Shown: positions 32,661-39,908 of the stretch, in pieces
How positions within the stretch are numbered: position 1 is the first letter of the stretch
Layout of the letters: every line of letters starts with the position of its first letter
Assembly: GCF_001552135.1 (NCBI RefSeq)
Contig: NZ_BCQP01000079.1
Coordinates: 1-49,339, forward strand
Source: Actinomadura chibensis NBRC 106107
GTDB lineage: Bacteria > Actinomycetota > Actinomycetes > Streptosporangiales > Streptosporangiaceae
Length of the DNA stretch: 49,339 bases
Direction of reading: 5' to 3'
Program-made: the position numbers and the translations under genes
Notes under the pieces: model-generated
What the model was told of the DNA's origin: nothing
Databases searched by the model: none
Seen by the model: the letters and a program-made list of their open reading frames with translations, nothing else

Positions 32661-34709
32661 TCAGCCCGCCGCGCGGAGCACGAGCCGCATGCACGTCCCC
32701 TCGCCCGCACGCGCACCACCTGCGGGTCCGCGGCCGTGCGGGGAGCGCAGGAGGGCGCCCGCGCGGGGCGCGGACGGCTCCGTCCCGGCCGCGCCGCCGG
32801 GTCGCGGGGCGCCGATGTGAGATGCCTCACTTTTGCCCGCTCCGGCCGGAAGCGCGGAGATCGTCCCGCCCTGCGCCTCCGTCAACCGCTTCACGATGTA
32901 GAGGCCGAGCCCGATCCCGCCGAACCGCCGCCGGTCCCCGGTCTCGCCCTGGACGAACCGCTCGAAGATCCGCTCGTGGTCGCCAGGCGGGATGCCGATG
33001 CCCTCGTCCGCGACCGTCACGACGATGTCGGCGCCCTCGCGCAGGGCCCGGACGGTGACCGTCCCGCCGTCCGGCGAGTACTTGAAGGCGTTCTCCAGCA
33101 GCTGCCCGAGGACGATGTCGGTCGCCATCGCGTCGCCCCGGCACTCGGGCAGGTCGGGCGCGATCTCCAGCTCGACCCGGTGCAGCGGCGACAGCGACCT
33201 GAACCCCGCGACCACGCCCTCCACCACGCGGGACAGGTCGAACGACTCGATCGTCACGGTCAGCTCGTCCGCGCCCGCGCGGGAGCCGAGCAGCAGGTGC
33301 TCGACGAGCCGGGCGAGCGACTGGGCGCGCTCGGCGATCGTCGCGACGGCGGCGCGGCGGTCCGCGTCGGTCAGCTCGTCCCACCGGTTGACGAGCGTGG
33401 ACGCGAACCCCTGCACGACCGTGATCGGCGTGCGCAGCTCGTGGCTCGTGGTGGCGAGGAACAGGTCCTTCGCCTCTTCGAGCGCCTTCGCCTCGGACAC
33501 GTCGCGGAAGTCGACCACCAGCTCGCCCGTCTCCTCGATCTCGGCGGCGAGGACGTTCAGCCACGTCCCCGACTCCAGCCGGAACGTCAGCATCTCCCCG
33601 AGCGCGGGCATGTCGAACGGCAGCGGGCGCCCGATCGCGTCGCCCGGCGGGACGCCGGTGAGCGTGTGCGCCGCCGGGTTCCACTGCCGGACGACGAGGT
33701 CGTGGTCCAGCACCGCGATGCCGTCCGCGCTGGAGTCGATCACCGCGCGCTCGTGCGCCCGCTGCCGGACGACCTCCGCGTACGCGACGGCGTTGCCGAC
33801 CGCGACGCCCGCGTGCCCGGCGAGCAGCTCCAGCAGCTCAAGCTCGGTGTGCCCGACCTTGCGCCCGGAGAACAGCGCGTACAGCGCGCCGTACGGCCGG
33901 TTCTGCAGGTACGACAGGCCGAGCGCGATCGTGTGCAGGCCGGGCAGCTCGGACCAGATCAGGTCGCCGAGGCGCCGCTGCCCGGTCGCGAGCTTCACCG
34001 TCTTGCCGGACCGCAGCAGCTCCCCGACCAGGCTCGTGCGCAGGTCGGCGGACCGTCCGCGCATGTGCTCGGGCAGCCCGGACATGTTCACGAGCCGCAG
34101 CCGGTCGCCCTCGATCCGGACGAACCCGCCCGCGTCCGCGCCGGTCAGCTCGATCAGCGCGGCGGTGATCCGGTCGAGCACGACGGCGAGGTCCAGTTCG
34201 GCGTTCAGGTCGGCGACGATGTCGTTCAGCCGCCGGACGAGCCGCGCCCGCTCGGTCATGTGGTGCTGGACGATCTCGTCCTCGTCGACGGGGTGGTACA
34301 CGCCGACCCAGCCGAGCGGCGTCCCGGCCGGGTCGCGCAGCAGGCTCGTGTCGATCCGGACGTCGATCAGCCGCCCGTCCCGGTGGAACCGGCGGGTCGC
34401 GATCGAGATCTGCCCGCTCTCGCCGGAGCCTGACGCGGGGCCCGTGACCGGGGCCTCGCCCGGCGCCTCGCCCGCGCGCCGGGTCAGCAGCCGCTCCTGG
34501 ACGGCGTTGTGCTCGGCCGTCAGCTCGTCCGGGACGATCGGCGGCACCCGGCCGACCATCTCCTCGGCGGTCCAGCCGAACATGCGCTCGGCGGCCGGGT
34601 TCCACACGGTGACCCGGTGCCGCTGGTCCACGGCCACGATGGCGTCGGCGGCGCTCTCGATGACGGCCCGCGCGATCGGATCGTGGACGTGGTGGTGCAC
34701 GCCTGTCAT
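32661..34709 (-). CDS. PAS-GAF-PAS sensor histidine kinase with unusual C-terminal insertion
   Basis: The 682-residue soluble kinase has an N-terminal PAS domain (about 10-150), a GAF domain (about 165-315), a second PAS (about 325-405), a HisKA H-box SHELRTPITVV (His about 422) and a HATPase domain with QLLENAFKYSPDGG, VADEGIGI and FGGIGLGLYIVKRL. After GGTISALPAGAG the last beta strand (GTCMRLVLRAA) is displaced by about 47 Gly/Pro/Arg-rich residues. No membrane helix is present, so the input is cytoplasmic. No response regulator is adjacent. Confidence 0.88.
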   Translation of the reverse strand: MTGVHHHVHDPIARAVIESAADAIVAVDQRHRVTVWNPAAERMFGWTAEEMVGRVPPIVPDELTAEHNAVQERLLTRRAGEAPGEAPVTGPASGSGESGQISIATRRFHRDGRLIDVRIDTSLLRDPAGTPLGWVGVYHPVDEDEIVQHHMTERARLVRRLNDIVADLNAELDLAVVLDRITAALIELTGADAGGFVRIEGDRLRLVNMSGLPEHMRGRSADLRTSLVGELLRSGKTVKLATGQRRLGDLIWSELPGLHTIALGLSYLQNRPYGALYALFSGRKVGHTELELLELLAGHAGVAVGNAVAYAEVVRQRAHERAVIDSSADGIAVLDHDLVVRQWNPAAHTLTGVPPGDAIGRPLPFDMPALGEMLTFRLESGTWLNVLAAEIEETGELVVDFRDVSEAKALEEAKDLFLATTSHELRTPITVVQGFASTLVNRWDELTDADRRAAVATIAERAQSLARLVEHLLLGSRAGADELTVTIESFDLSRVVEGVVAGFRSLSPLHRVELEIAPDLPECRGDAMATDIVLGQLLENAFKYSPDGGTVTVRALREGADIVVTVADEGIGIPPGDHERIFERFVQGETGDRRRFGGIGLGLYIVKRLTEAQGGTISALPAGAGKSEASHIGAPRPGGAAGTEPSAPRAGALLRSPHGRGPAGGARAGEGTCMRLVLRAAG

Positions 34710-34784
34710 CGTGCCACCGGACTCCGCCCGAGCGCCGGGTAACTTACGCCGAAACTTTCCACGGCAACCCTGCACAAACGGAAA

Positions 34785-34802
34785 CCTTACTTCTTGGTAA
34801 GG
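34785..34802 (-). terminator. Small hairpin at the cytX stop
   Basis: CCTTAC (34785-34790) pairs with GTAAGG (34797-34802) directly after the cytX stop codon. On the minus strand it is followed by a T-rich TTTCCGTTT, as in intrinsic terminators. The stem is only 6 bp. Confidence 0.45.
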
Positions 34803-36152
34803 CTAGCGCCGGGTGAGCCGCCCGGCGAGAACGGCCGTGAGCCCGGCGACCAGGAACGACAGCAGCGACGCGCTCATCCAGCTCTGCGCCGTGAAGTGCA
34901 GGACGTCCTGGACGTCCCGCCAGAATCCGGCCCAGCGCCCCACCGTGCCGGGGTTGATGAGCTGGTAGACGGCGAATCCGGCGGCCCACGCGGCGATCAT
35001 GCTCCACCGGGACGGCGCCGTCCGGGACACGTCCCAGCCGCGCACGCCCCGGTGGCGGCGGCCGAGGAAGAAGTCGGCCGCGAGCACCCCGAGCATCGGC
35101 ACGAACACCGACCCGATCAGCGTGAGGAAGCCCGCGTAGTCGTTGATGTCGAGGACGAGCGCGAGCACCGTGACGCCGACGCCGAGCGCGACGCTCAGCA
35201 CCCGCCGGTCCGCGCGCGGCACGAGGTTCTGGATCGACACGGCCGTCGAGTAGGTGTCGGCGAACGACTGGTCCGCCTCCCGCAGCACGAAGATCGCGAA
35301 GAACACCACGCCGAGCGACACGTTGAGGAACGGGTCGAACGCCTTCGTCGCGTCCCCCGCCACGAGCGCCAGCGCCAGCAGCCCGAGGACGTAGGCGACG
35401 ATCTGCGTGACCGAGTACCCGACCGCCGCCGCGCCGAACGCGGCGCGCTCCGTCCGGGAGTGCCGGGTGTAGTCGGCGGCGACCGGCACCCAGGAGATCG
35501 ACACGGCGAGCGCCGCGTCCGCGCCGATCCAGAAGCCGCCCCACGAGCCCTGCGTCAGGTCCGGCAGCGGCTCGCGGAGGAGCTGGACGTAGAAGTAGAC
35601 GAGCGCTATCGCCACGGCGACCGTGACATACCGGCGCAGCAACCGGACGGAGCCGAGCGGCCACACGGTCAGCACGGTCGTGATCGCGCCCGCCGCGATC
35701 ACGTAGCCCCAGCGCGGGACGCCGTCCCACAGCTCGCGCGCCGCGTCCGCGATGACGATCAGCTCGAACGTCCCCCAGCCGATCAGCTGCGCGACGTTCA
35801 GCACGGTCGGCGCGTACGACAGCCGCGCCCCGAACAGGCCGCGCAGCAGCACCATCGCGGGCTGGCCGGTGCGCGCGCCGGGGACGGCGGCGAGGCCGAG
35901 CATCAGCCCGCCGAGGACCGTTCCCACCGACATCGCGACGATGCCCGCCATGATCGACAGGGTCGGGCGGCCCGCCTCGTCCGGCGCGAGGACGGTGTAG
36001 GCCCCGGAGAACGCCAGCAGGCTGACCCCGAGGTTCGCCCAGAAGGCGCTCTGGTCCCAGAAGCCGAGCACCTTGGGCGCGGGCTCGTCGAGGGTGAAGG
36101 GGACCTCGTCGGCGGCACGCTCGCTCGCACGCTTCCCAAGATCGGACGTCAC
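34803..36152 (-). CDS. cytX: NCS1-family permease, probable hydroxymethylpyrimidine transporter CytX
   Basis: The 449-residue protein has about 12 membrane helices and the NCS1 (nucleobase:cation symporter) pattern: LGFWDQSAFWANLGVSLLAFSGAY at the start, then the GQPAMVLLRGLFGARLSY-type loop. NCS1 genes under a TPP riboswitch are known as CytX and are assigned to uptake of the thiamine precursor HMP. Here a clear TPP aptamer ends 4 nt before the GTG at 36152, which fixes both start and role. TenA, which supplies HMP from degraded thiamine, lies 10 kb away. Confidence 0.88.
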   Translation of the reverse strand: MTSDLGKRASERAADEVPFTLDEPAPKVLGFWDQSAFWANLGVSLLAFSGAYTVLAPDEAGRPTLSIMAGIVAMSVGTVLGGLMLGLAAVPGARTGQPAMVLLRGLFGARLSYAPTVLNVAQLIGWGTFELIVIADAARELWDGVPRWGYVIAAGAITTVLTVWPLGSVRLLRRYVTVAVAIALVYFYVQLLREPLPDLTQGSWGGFWIGADAALAVSISWVPVAADYTRHSRTERAAFGAAAVGYSVTQIVAYVLGLLALALVAGDATKAFDPFLNVSLGVVFFAIFVLREADQSFADTYSTAVSIQNLVPRADRRVLSVALGVGVTVLALVLDINDYAGFLTLIGSVFVPMLGVLAADFFLGRRHRGVRGWDVSRTAPSRWSMIAAWAAGFAVYQLINPGTVGRWAGFWRDVQDVLHFTAQSWMSASLLSFLVAGLTAVLAGRLTRR

Positions 36153-36156
36153 GCGG

Positions 36157-36256
36157 ACCCGCTCCCTACGCCGGCATTACCCGGACAGGTTCATGCGGTC
36201 GGCGACGCCGTGAAGGCCGCCCTCTCAGCCCGGCTGTGGCCCGAGCTCCCGCGGTT
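36157..36256 (-). ncRNA. TPP (THI-box) riboswitch
   Basis: On the minus strand the conserved aptamer parts occur in order: CGGGAGC-type P1/P2 start, CTGAGA (36223-36228), then GAACCTG and CCGGGTAATGCCGGCGTAGGGAG. P1 closes by CCGC with GCGG. The conserved 3' GTAGGGAG (about 36162-36170) also serves as the Shine-Dalgarno of cytX, so TPP binding should block ribosome access directly. Confidence 0.93.
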
Positions 36257-36405
36257 CGTCGTTGCACGGCCGACACCCGGTCGACCGGCCCCGATAGTAC
36301 AACCGCCCGGCCATCACCAAAAGGGCATGGATCACTAAAGATCGGACATGCCGGGCCAGGTCGGCGTGGGGACCGCGTGGGAGCGGTGCGGGGAGCGGTT
36401 GCGGG

Positions 36406-36741
36406 TCAGGCCACGTACGGGGGCCTCTCGCCGCCGCTCTCCATCGGACGTCCCGCCTCCGCCCAGCCCTTCATCCCGCCGTCGACGTTGCGGGCCAGCC
36501 ACCCCGCCTGGTTCAGCGCCACCGTCACCTGCGCGGACCGCTGGCCGGACCGGCAGATCACGAAGACCTCCCGGTCCCGGGGGACCTCCCCGGCGCGGTC
36601 GCCGAGCTGCCCCATGGGGATGTGGACCGCCGAGGGCGCGTGACCCGCGTCCCACTCGTCCTGCTCCCGGACGTCCAGCAGGTAGCCGTCCTGCGGCACG
36701 TCGGCGGCCCCCACGGCCGGCACGTCTTCCCCGAAATTCAT
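36406..36741 (-). CDS. Rhodanese-like sulfurtransferase
   Basis: The 111-residue single-domain rhodanese has LLDVREQDEWDAGHAPSAVH and the active-site loop CRSGQRS with the catalytic Cys, followed by VDGGMKGWAEAGRPM. It moves sulfur from a donor such as thiosulfate or a persulfide to an acceptor. ATG 36741 has GGGGG 5 nt upstream; GTG 36744 directly precedes it. It is divergent from the SSI-like gene. Confidence 0.92.
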   Translation of the reverse strand: MNFGEDVPAVGAADVPQDGYLLDVREQDEWDAGHAPSAVHIPMGQLGDRAGEVPRDREVFVICRSGQRSAQVTVALNQAGWLARNVDGGMKGWAEAGRPMESGGERPPYVA

Positions 36742-36787
36742 CACACCCCCATGGAACCGCGCGAAGCCCCCCTGCGTCGAATCACGC

Positions 36788-37249
36788 ATGCGGTATCGGA
36801 CGCTCCTTTTCGCCGCGCCCGGCCTGACCTTGGTCCTGGCCGTCGGGGCCTGCGGCGACGAACAGGCAAACGGACCGTCCGCCGGCAAGCCCTCGGGCAC
36901 CACGTCCGTGCAGCCCTCGGGCACGTCGGCGAACACCCTCACCGTCAAGGTGAAGGCCTCGAAGGAGGCACCCGCCAAGTCCTGGACGCTGAAGTGCGAC
37001 CCGACGGGCGGCGACCATCCCAAGGCCGCCGACGCCTGCGCGGCGATCGCCAAGGCCAAGGACCCGTTCAAGCCCATTTCCAAGGACCAGGTGTGCACGC
37101 AGATCTACGGCGGTCCGGAGATCGCCACGGTCAAGGGCACCTGGCACGGCAAGGAGATCAACACCAAGTTCACCAGGGACAACGGCTGCGACCTCCACCG
37201 CTGGACGCAGGTCGCGCCGCTCTTCGGGAACGTCCCGAAGGTGCGCTGA
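36788..37249 (+). CDS. Subtilisin-inhibitor-like (SSI) lipoprotein
   Basis: The 153-residue protein has a signal peptide with a lipobox VGAC (lipidated Cys22), a Ser/Gly/Thr linker (23-48) and an SSI domain: WTLKCDPTGGDHP, VCTQIYGGPEIATVKGTW and NGCDLHRW. Disulfides Cys70-Cys84 and Cys103-Cys134 match SSI. By alignment the reactive-site P1 residue is Gln105, where Met, Lys or Arg is usual. SSI proteins inhibit secreted subtilisin-like proteases; this one should be membrane tethered. Confidence 0.88.
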   Translation: MRYRTLLFAAPGLTLVLAVGACGDEQANGPSAGKPSGTTSVQPSGTSANTLTVKVKASKEAPAKSWTLKCDPTGGDHPKAADACAAIAKAKDPFKPISKDQVCTQIYGGPEIATVKGTWHGKEINTKFTRDNGCDLHRWTQVAPLFGNVPKVR

Positions 37250-37302
37250 GCGAGCCATCCCCGTTCCGGCTCGTCCAGCGGACGACCAGGAAGCTCCCCA
37301 CC

Positions 37303-37326
37303 GGCCCCGGCGGAAACGCCGGGGCC
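37303..37326. terminator. Bidirectional hairpin with GAAA tetraloop
   Basis: GGCCCCGGCG (37303-37312) pairs perfectly with CGCCGGGGCC (37317-37326) around a GAAA tetraloop. It lies between the convergent SSI-like and scramblase-like genes. Confidence 0.75.
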
Positions 37327-37345
37327 CTACCCGTCCTACTCGTCC

Positions 37346-38242
37346 TCAGGTGAGGAAGCCGCCCAGGCTGCGGTTCTGCGAGACGGCGGTGTCGAAGGCG
37401 AGCGGGCAGGCCAGCACGAGCGTCCGCATGGGCTCCTGCAACTGGACGTGCATCCGTAGCACGTACCGGTCCGCCCCCGTGAACATCTGCGACAGGAACT
37501 CGCCCATCCCGGCGAAGCCGCGCTGGATGCGCGCGATCTCCTGCTGCTGCCAGTCGGTGACCCGTCCGCTCAGCAGTTCGTAGTAGCCGAGCTGCCGCTC
37601 GTACGGGTCGAGGATCTCCCAGCCGCGCATCGCCCGCTTGCGCAGATGCCCGATCAGCCCGCCCTGCGGCGTGAGCACCTGCATCTTGGGCGTGCCCATG
37701 AACCCGTACGGCTTGTAGAACAGGAAGTACGGCATGCCGTCCGGACGGAAGATCGACAGCTTCCGCTCCGCCTTGGTCTGGCTGCCCTGGGCGACGACGC
37801 GCAGCGCCTTCTTCGCCCCGCTGACGCCCTCCTCCCGGACGTACGCCGCCGGATGCCCCTGCGGAAGCCAGATCGTGTAGTTCGCCTCGGTCGAGAAGAA
37901 CTGCGCGGGCTGGTCGTAGACGAGGATCGGCGACCCGTACAGATCGGCGGCCTGCTGCGGCTGGTGCTGCGGCTGCGGCGGCGCCTGGGCCGCCTGCGGC
38001 GCGGGATACCCGCCCTGCTGAGGCGGATATCCGGCCTGCTGGGGCGGGTAGCCGTTCTGCTGGGGCGGGTAGCCGTGCTGCTGCGGCGGATAGCCCTGCT
38101 GAGGAACCGGCGGCGCCCCCTGCTGCGGATGCCCGTTCGGCGGATAGCCGTTCGGCGGGTATGCGGGGGCGGGCGGCGGGCCGTATCCGGGAGGGTAGGG
38201 GCCACCCGGACCGGGCTGCGCGGGAGGGGGCGGATAGCCCAT
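37346..38242 (-). CDS. LURP-one/phospholipid-scramblase-like protein with YPPQQ repeats
   Basis: The 298-residue protein has a Pro/Gln/Gly/Tyr-rich N-terminus (1-115), including a 7-residue tandem repeat YPPQQxG, then a LURP-one-related domain (about 120-298) with YFLFYKPYGFMGTPKMQV and IGHLRKRAMRGWEILDPYE. Scramblase-like LOR domains form a closed beta barrel; enzymatic function is unproven in bacteria. The C-terminal helix LACPLAFDTAV is buried in that fold. ATG 38242 has AGGAG upstream. Confidence 0.8.
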   Translation of the reverse strand: MGYPPPPAQPGPGGPYPPGYGPPPAPAYPPNGYPPNGHPQQGAPPVPQQGYPPQQHGYPPQQNGYPPQQAGYPPQQGGYPAPQAAQAPPQPQHQPQQAADLYGSPILVYDQPAQFFSTEANYTIWLPQGHPAAYVREEGVSGAKKALRVVAQGSQTKAERKLSIFRPDGMPYFLFYKPYGFMGTPKMQVLTPQGGLIGHLRKRAMRGWEILDPYERQLGYYELLSGRVTDWQQQEIARIQRGFAGMGEFLSQMFTGADRYVLRMHVQLQEPMRTLVLACPLAFDTAVSQNRSLGGFLT

Positions 38243-38352
38243 GGCGGCTCCTGGACGCGACGGCGAGCGTGATCTCCGCGTCACGATACGCCGCCTGATC
38301 ACCCGGTATCGCGGGCTTCCGGCCGAAATCCCCCGGCCCCGCCGAAGCGCCG

Positions 38353-39216
38353 CTATTTCAGGAGGCGGGACATGCGGCGGTCGGCGAGCGGCTTGCCGCC
38401 CGTCTGGCACGTCGGGCAGTACTGGAGGGACGAGTCCGCGAACGACACCTCGCGGATCGTGTCGCCGCACACGGGGCACTTCTGCCCGGTCCTCCCGTGC
38501 ACCCGCAGGCCGGTCTTCTTCTCGCCCTTGAGGTCCTGCGCCTCCAGCCCGCGCGACCGCTCCACCGCGTCGCGCAGCGTGCGCACGATGGCCTCGTGCA
38601 GGACGGCGACGTCGGCGTCGGTCAGCGACGACGCGATCTTGAACGGGGACATCTTCGCGGCGTGCAGCACCTCGTCGGAGTAGGCGTTGCCGATCCCGGC
38701 GATCACCCGCTGGTCGCGCAGCAGCCCCTTGACCTGCGTCCGCTTGCCCTTGAGGAGCGCGCCGAGCGCCTCCGGGGTGAACGCGTCGTCCAGCGGGTCG
38801 GGCCCGAGCGACGCCACCCCCGGGACGTCCGCCGGGTCGCGGACGACGTACACCGCGAGGCCCTTCTTCGTCCCGGCCTCGGTGAGGTCGAAGCCGGAGC
38901 CGTCGTCCAGGTGGACGCGCAGCGCCAGCGGGTTCTTGCCGCCGGGCCGGACGGGCCGCGCGGGGATCTCGTCCCGCCAGCGCAGCCAGCCCGCGCGGGC
39001 GAGGTGGATCACGAGGTGGACGCCGTCGACGTCGAGGTCGAGGAACTTGCCGTGCCGGGCCGCGCCGGTGACGGTCAGCCCGCCGAGCGACGTGATCGGC
39101 GGGTCGTAGGTCTTCAGCGCGGAGATGGCGAGAACATCGACGCGGGCGACCGCGTGTCCGACGACGCGCTCCCGCAGGAACCCCGCCAGCGCCTCCACCT
39201 CAGGAAGTTCGGGCAT
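38353..39216 (-). CDS. Fpg/Nei-family DNA glycosylase
   Basis: The 287-residue base-excision repair enzyme starts MPELPEVEA, giving the catalytic Pro2 and Glu3 after Met removal, has the H2TH region GIGNAYSDEVLHAAKMSPF and the C-terminal zinc finger with two CxxC pairs (CPVCGD, CPTCQT). The conserved Lys is in ARHGKFLDLD. It removes oxidised bases. Actinobacteria have several paralogues and this one may be a Nei-type. GATACT lies 6 nt before the ATG (39223-39228), a possible leaderless start. Confidence 0.93.
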   Translation of the reverse strand: MPELPEVEALAGFLRERVVGHAVARVDVLAISALKTYDPPITSLGGLTVTGAARHGKFLDLDVDGVHLVIHLARAGWLRWRDEIPARPVRPGGKNPLALRVHLDDGSGFDLTEAGTKKGLAVYVVRDPADVPGVASLGPDPLDDAFTPEALGALLKGKRTQVKGLLRDQRVIAGIGNAYSDEVLHAAKMSPFKIASSLTDADVAVLHEAIVRTLRDAVERSRGLEAQDLKGEKKTGLRVHGRTGQKCPVCGDTIREVSFADSSLQYCPTCQTGGKPLADRRMSRLLK

Positions 39217-39278
39217 GCCCTCAGTATCGGCGACGTTTCGGGGTGCCGGTGAGGGCGCCGCGCAGGTGGGTCGTATGC

Positions 39279-39429
39279 TCGTCCACAGGGCTGTGGAAGC
39301 CTGTGGAAAACCTTGTGCACAACGTCGGATCCGGCGGGGCGGCGGGCGTTTTCGGCGTCGATACCTCGACGAATCGCCACAGAACGCCGGGTCGGCGGGG
39401 GAATCGGCGGTCACACAGGGTGTGGATAA
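39279..39429. promoter_or_regulatory. Cluster of DnaA-box-like 9-mers
   Basis: Within 151 bp there are TCGTCCACA (39279-39287, +), GCTTCCACA (39292-39300, -), TTTTCCACA (39302-39310, -), palindromic TTGTGCACA (39313-39321) and the perfect box TTATCCACA (39421-39429, -). Consensus is TTRTCCACA. The 408-bp region between the glycosylase and copZ has no other gene. There is no dnaA or dnaN nearby, so this is not the usual oriC; DnaA titration or regulation is possible. Confidence 0.5.
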
Positions 39430-39528
39430 CTTCCGCGTAACGACCCGCGGGTAACCGTCGCGGGGCGGGGCGCGCCATGCGGGACCCCAGGGCCGGACGC
39501 ATCCGGACATGTGACCCGGATCTCGAAA

Positions 39529-39544
39529 TAACCCCTAGGGGGTA
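39529..39544 (+). promoter_or_regulatory. CsoR-type copper operator 1
   Basis: TAACCCCTAGGGGGTA is a near-perfect palindrome of the TACCCC-GGGGTA kind bound by copper-sensing CsoR repressors. It lies 81 bp before copZ. Confidence 0.6.
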
Positions 39545-39590
39545 GGGGTTGCGAGAGTCGAGACGTTATGGCAGCATGACGGACACGAGA

Positions 39591-39605
39591 TACCCCCCAG
39601 GGGTA
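39591..39605 (+). promoter_or_regulatory. CsoR-type copper operator 2
   Basis: TACCCC-CCA-GGGGTA is a perfect 6-bp inverted repeat with a 3-nt centre. It lies 19 bp before the copZ ATG and just upstream of the AGGGAG ribosome binding site, so a bound repressor would block transcription. No csoR gene is in the window. Confidence 0.7.
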
Positions 39606-39624
39606 CTGACCACAGGGAGACGAG

Positions 39625-39831
39625 ATGAGCACCGCCACCTACACCGTCACCGGGATGACCTGCGGGCACTGCGTCAGCTCCGTCACGGAGGAGGTCGAGC
39701 AGATCGCGGGCGTGACCGGCGTCGACGTCGACCTGCCGACCGGCAAGGTCACCGTGACGAGCGACGCGCCCATCGACGACGCCCTGGTCAAGGGCGCGGT
39801 CGAGGAAGCCGGTTACCAGTTGACGTCCTGA
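39625..39831 (+). CDS. copZ: Copper chaperone CopZ
   Basis: The 68-residue protein is a single heavy-metal-associated domain with the copper-binding loop MTCGHC (Cys13, Cys16). It carries Cu(I) to the P-type ATPase encoded two genes downstream. ATG 39625 has AGGGAG 6 nt upstream. It is the first gene of the copper operon; 77 bp separate it from the next gene. Confidence 0.95.
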   Translation: MSTATYTVTGMTCGHCVSSVTEEVEQIAGVTGVDVDLPTGKVTVTSDAPIDDALVKGAVEEAGYQLTS

Positions 39832-39908
39832 CCGGAGCGCGCCCCGCCGCCGTGCGGGGGGCGCCCGGCCGAGCGGGTGCCCGCGGGCACCGAGTGGAGT
39901 GAATCGGA

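Noticed and set aside
39217..39624. A chromosomal replication origin
   Set aside because: DnaA boxes are few and there is no dnaA, dnaN or AT-rich unwinding element, so only a DnaA-binding cluster is proposed.
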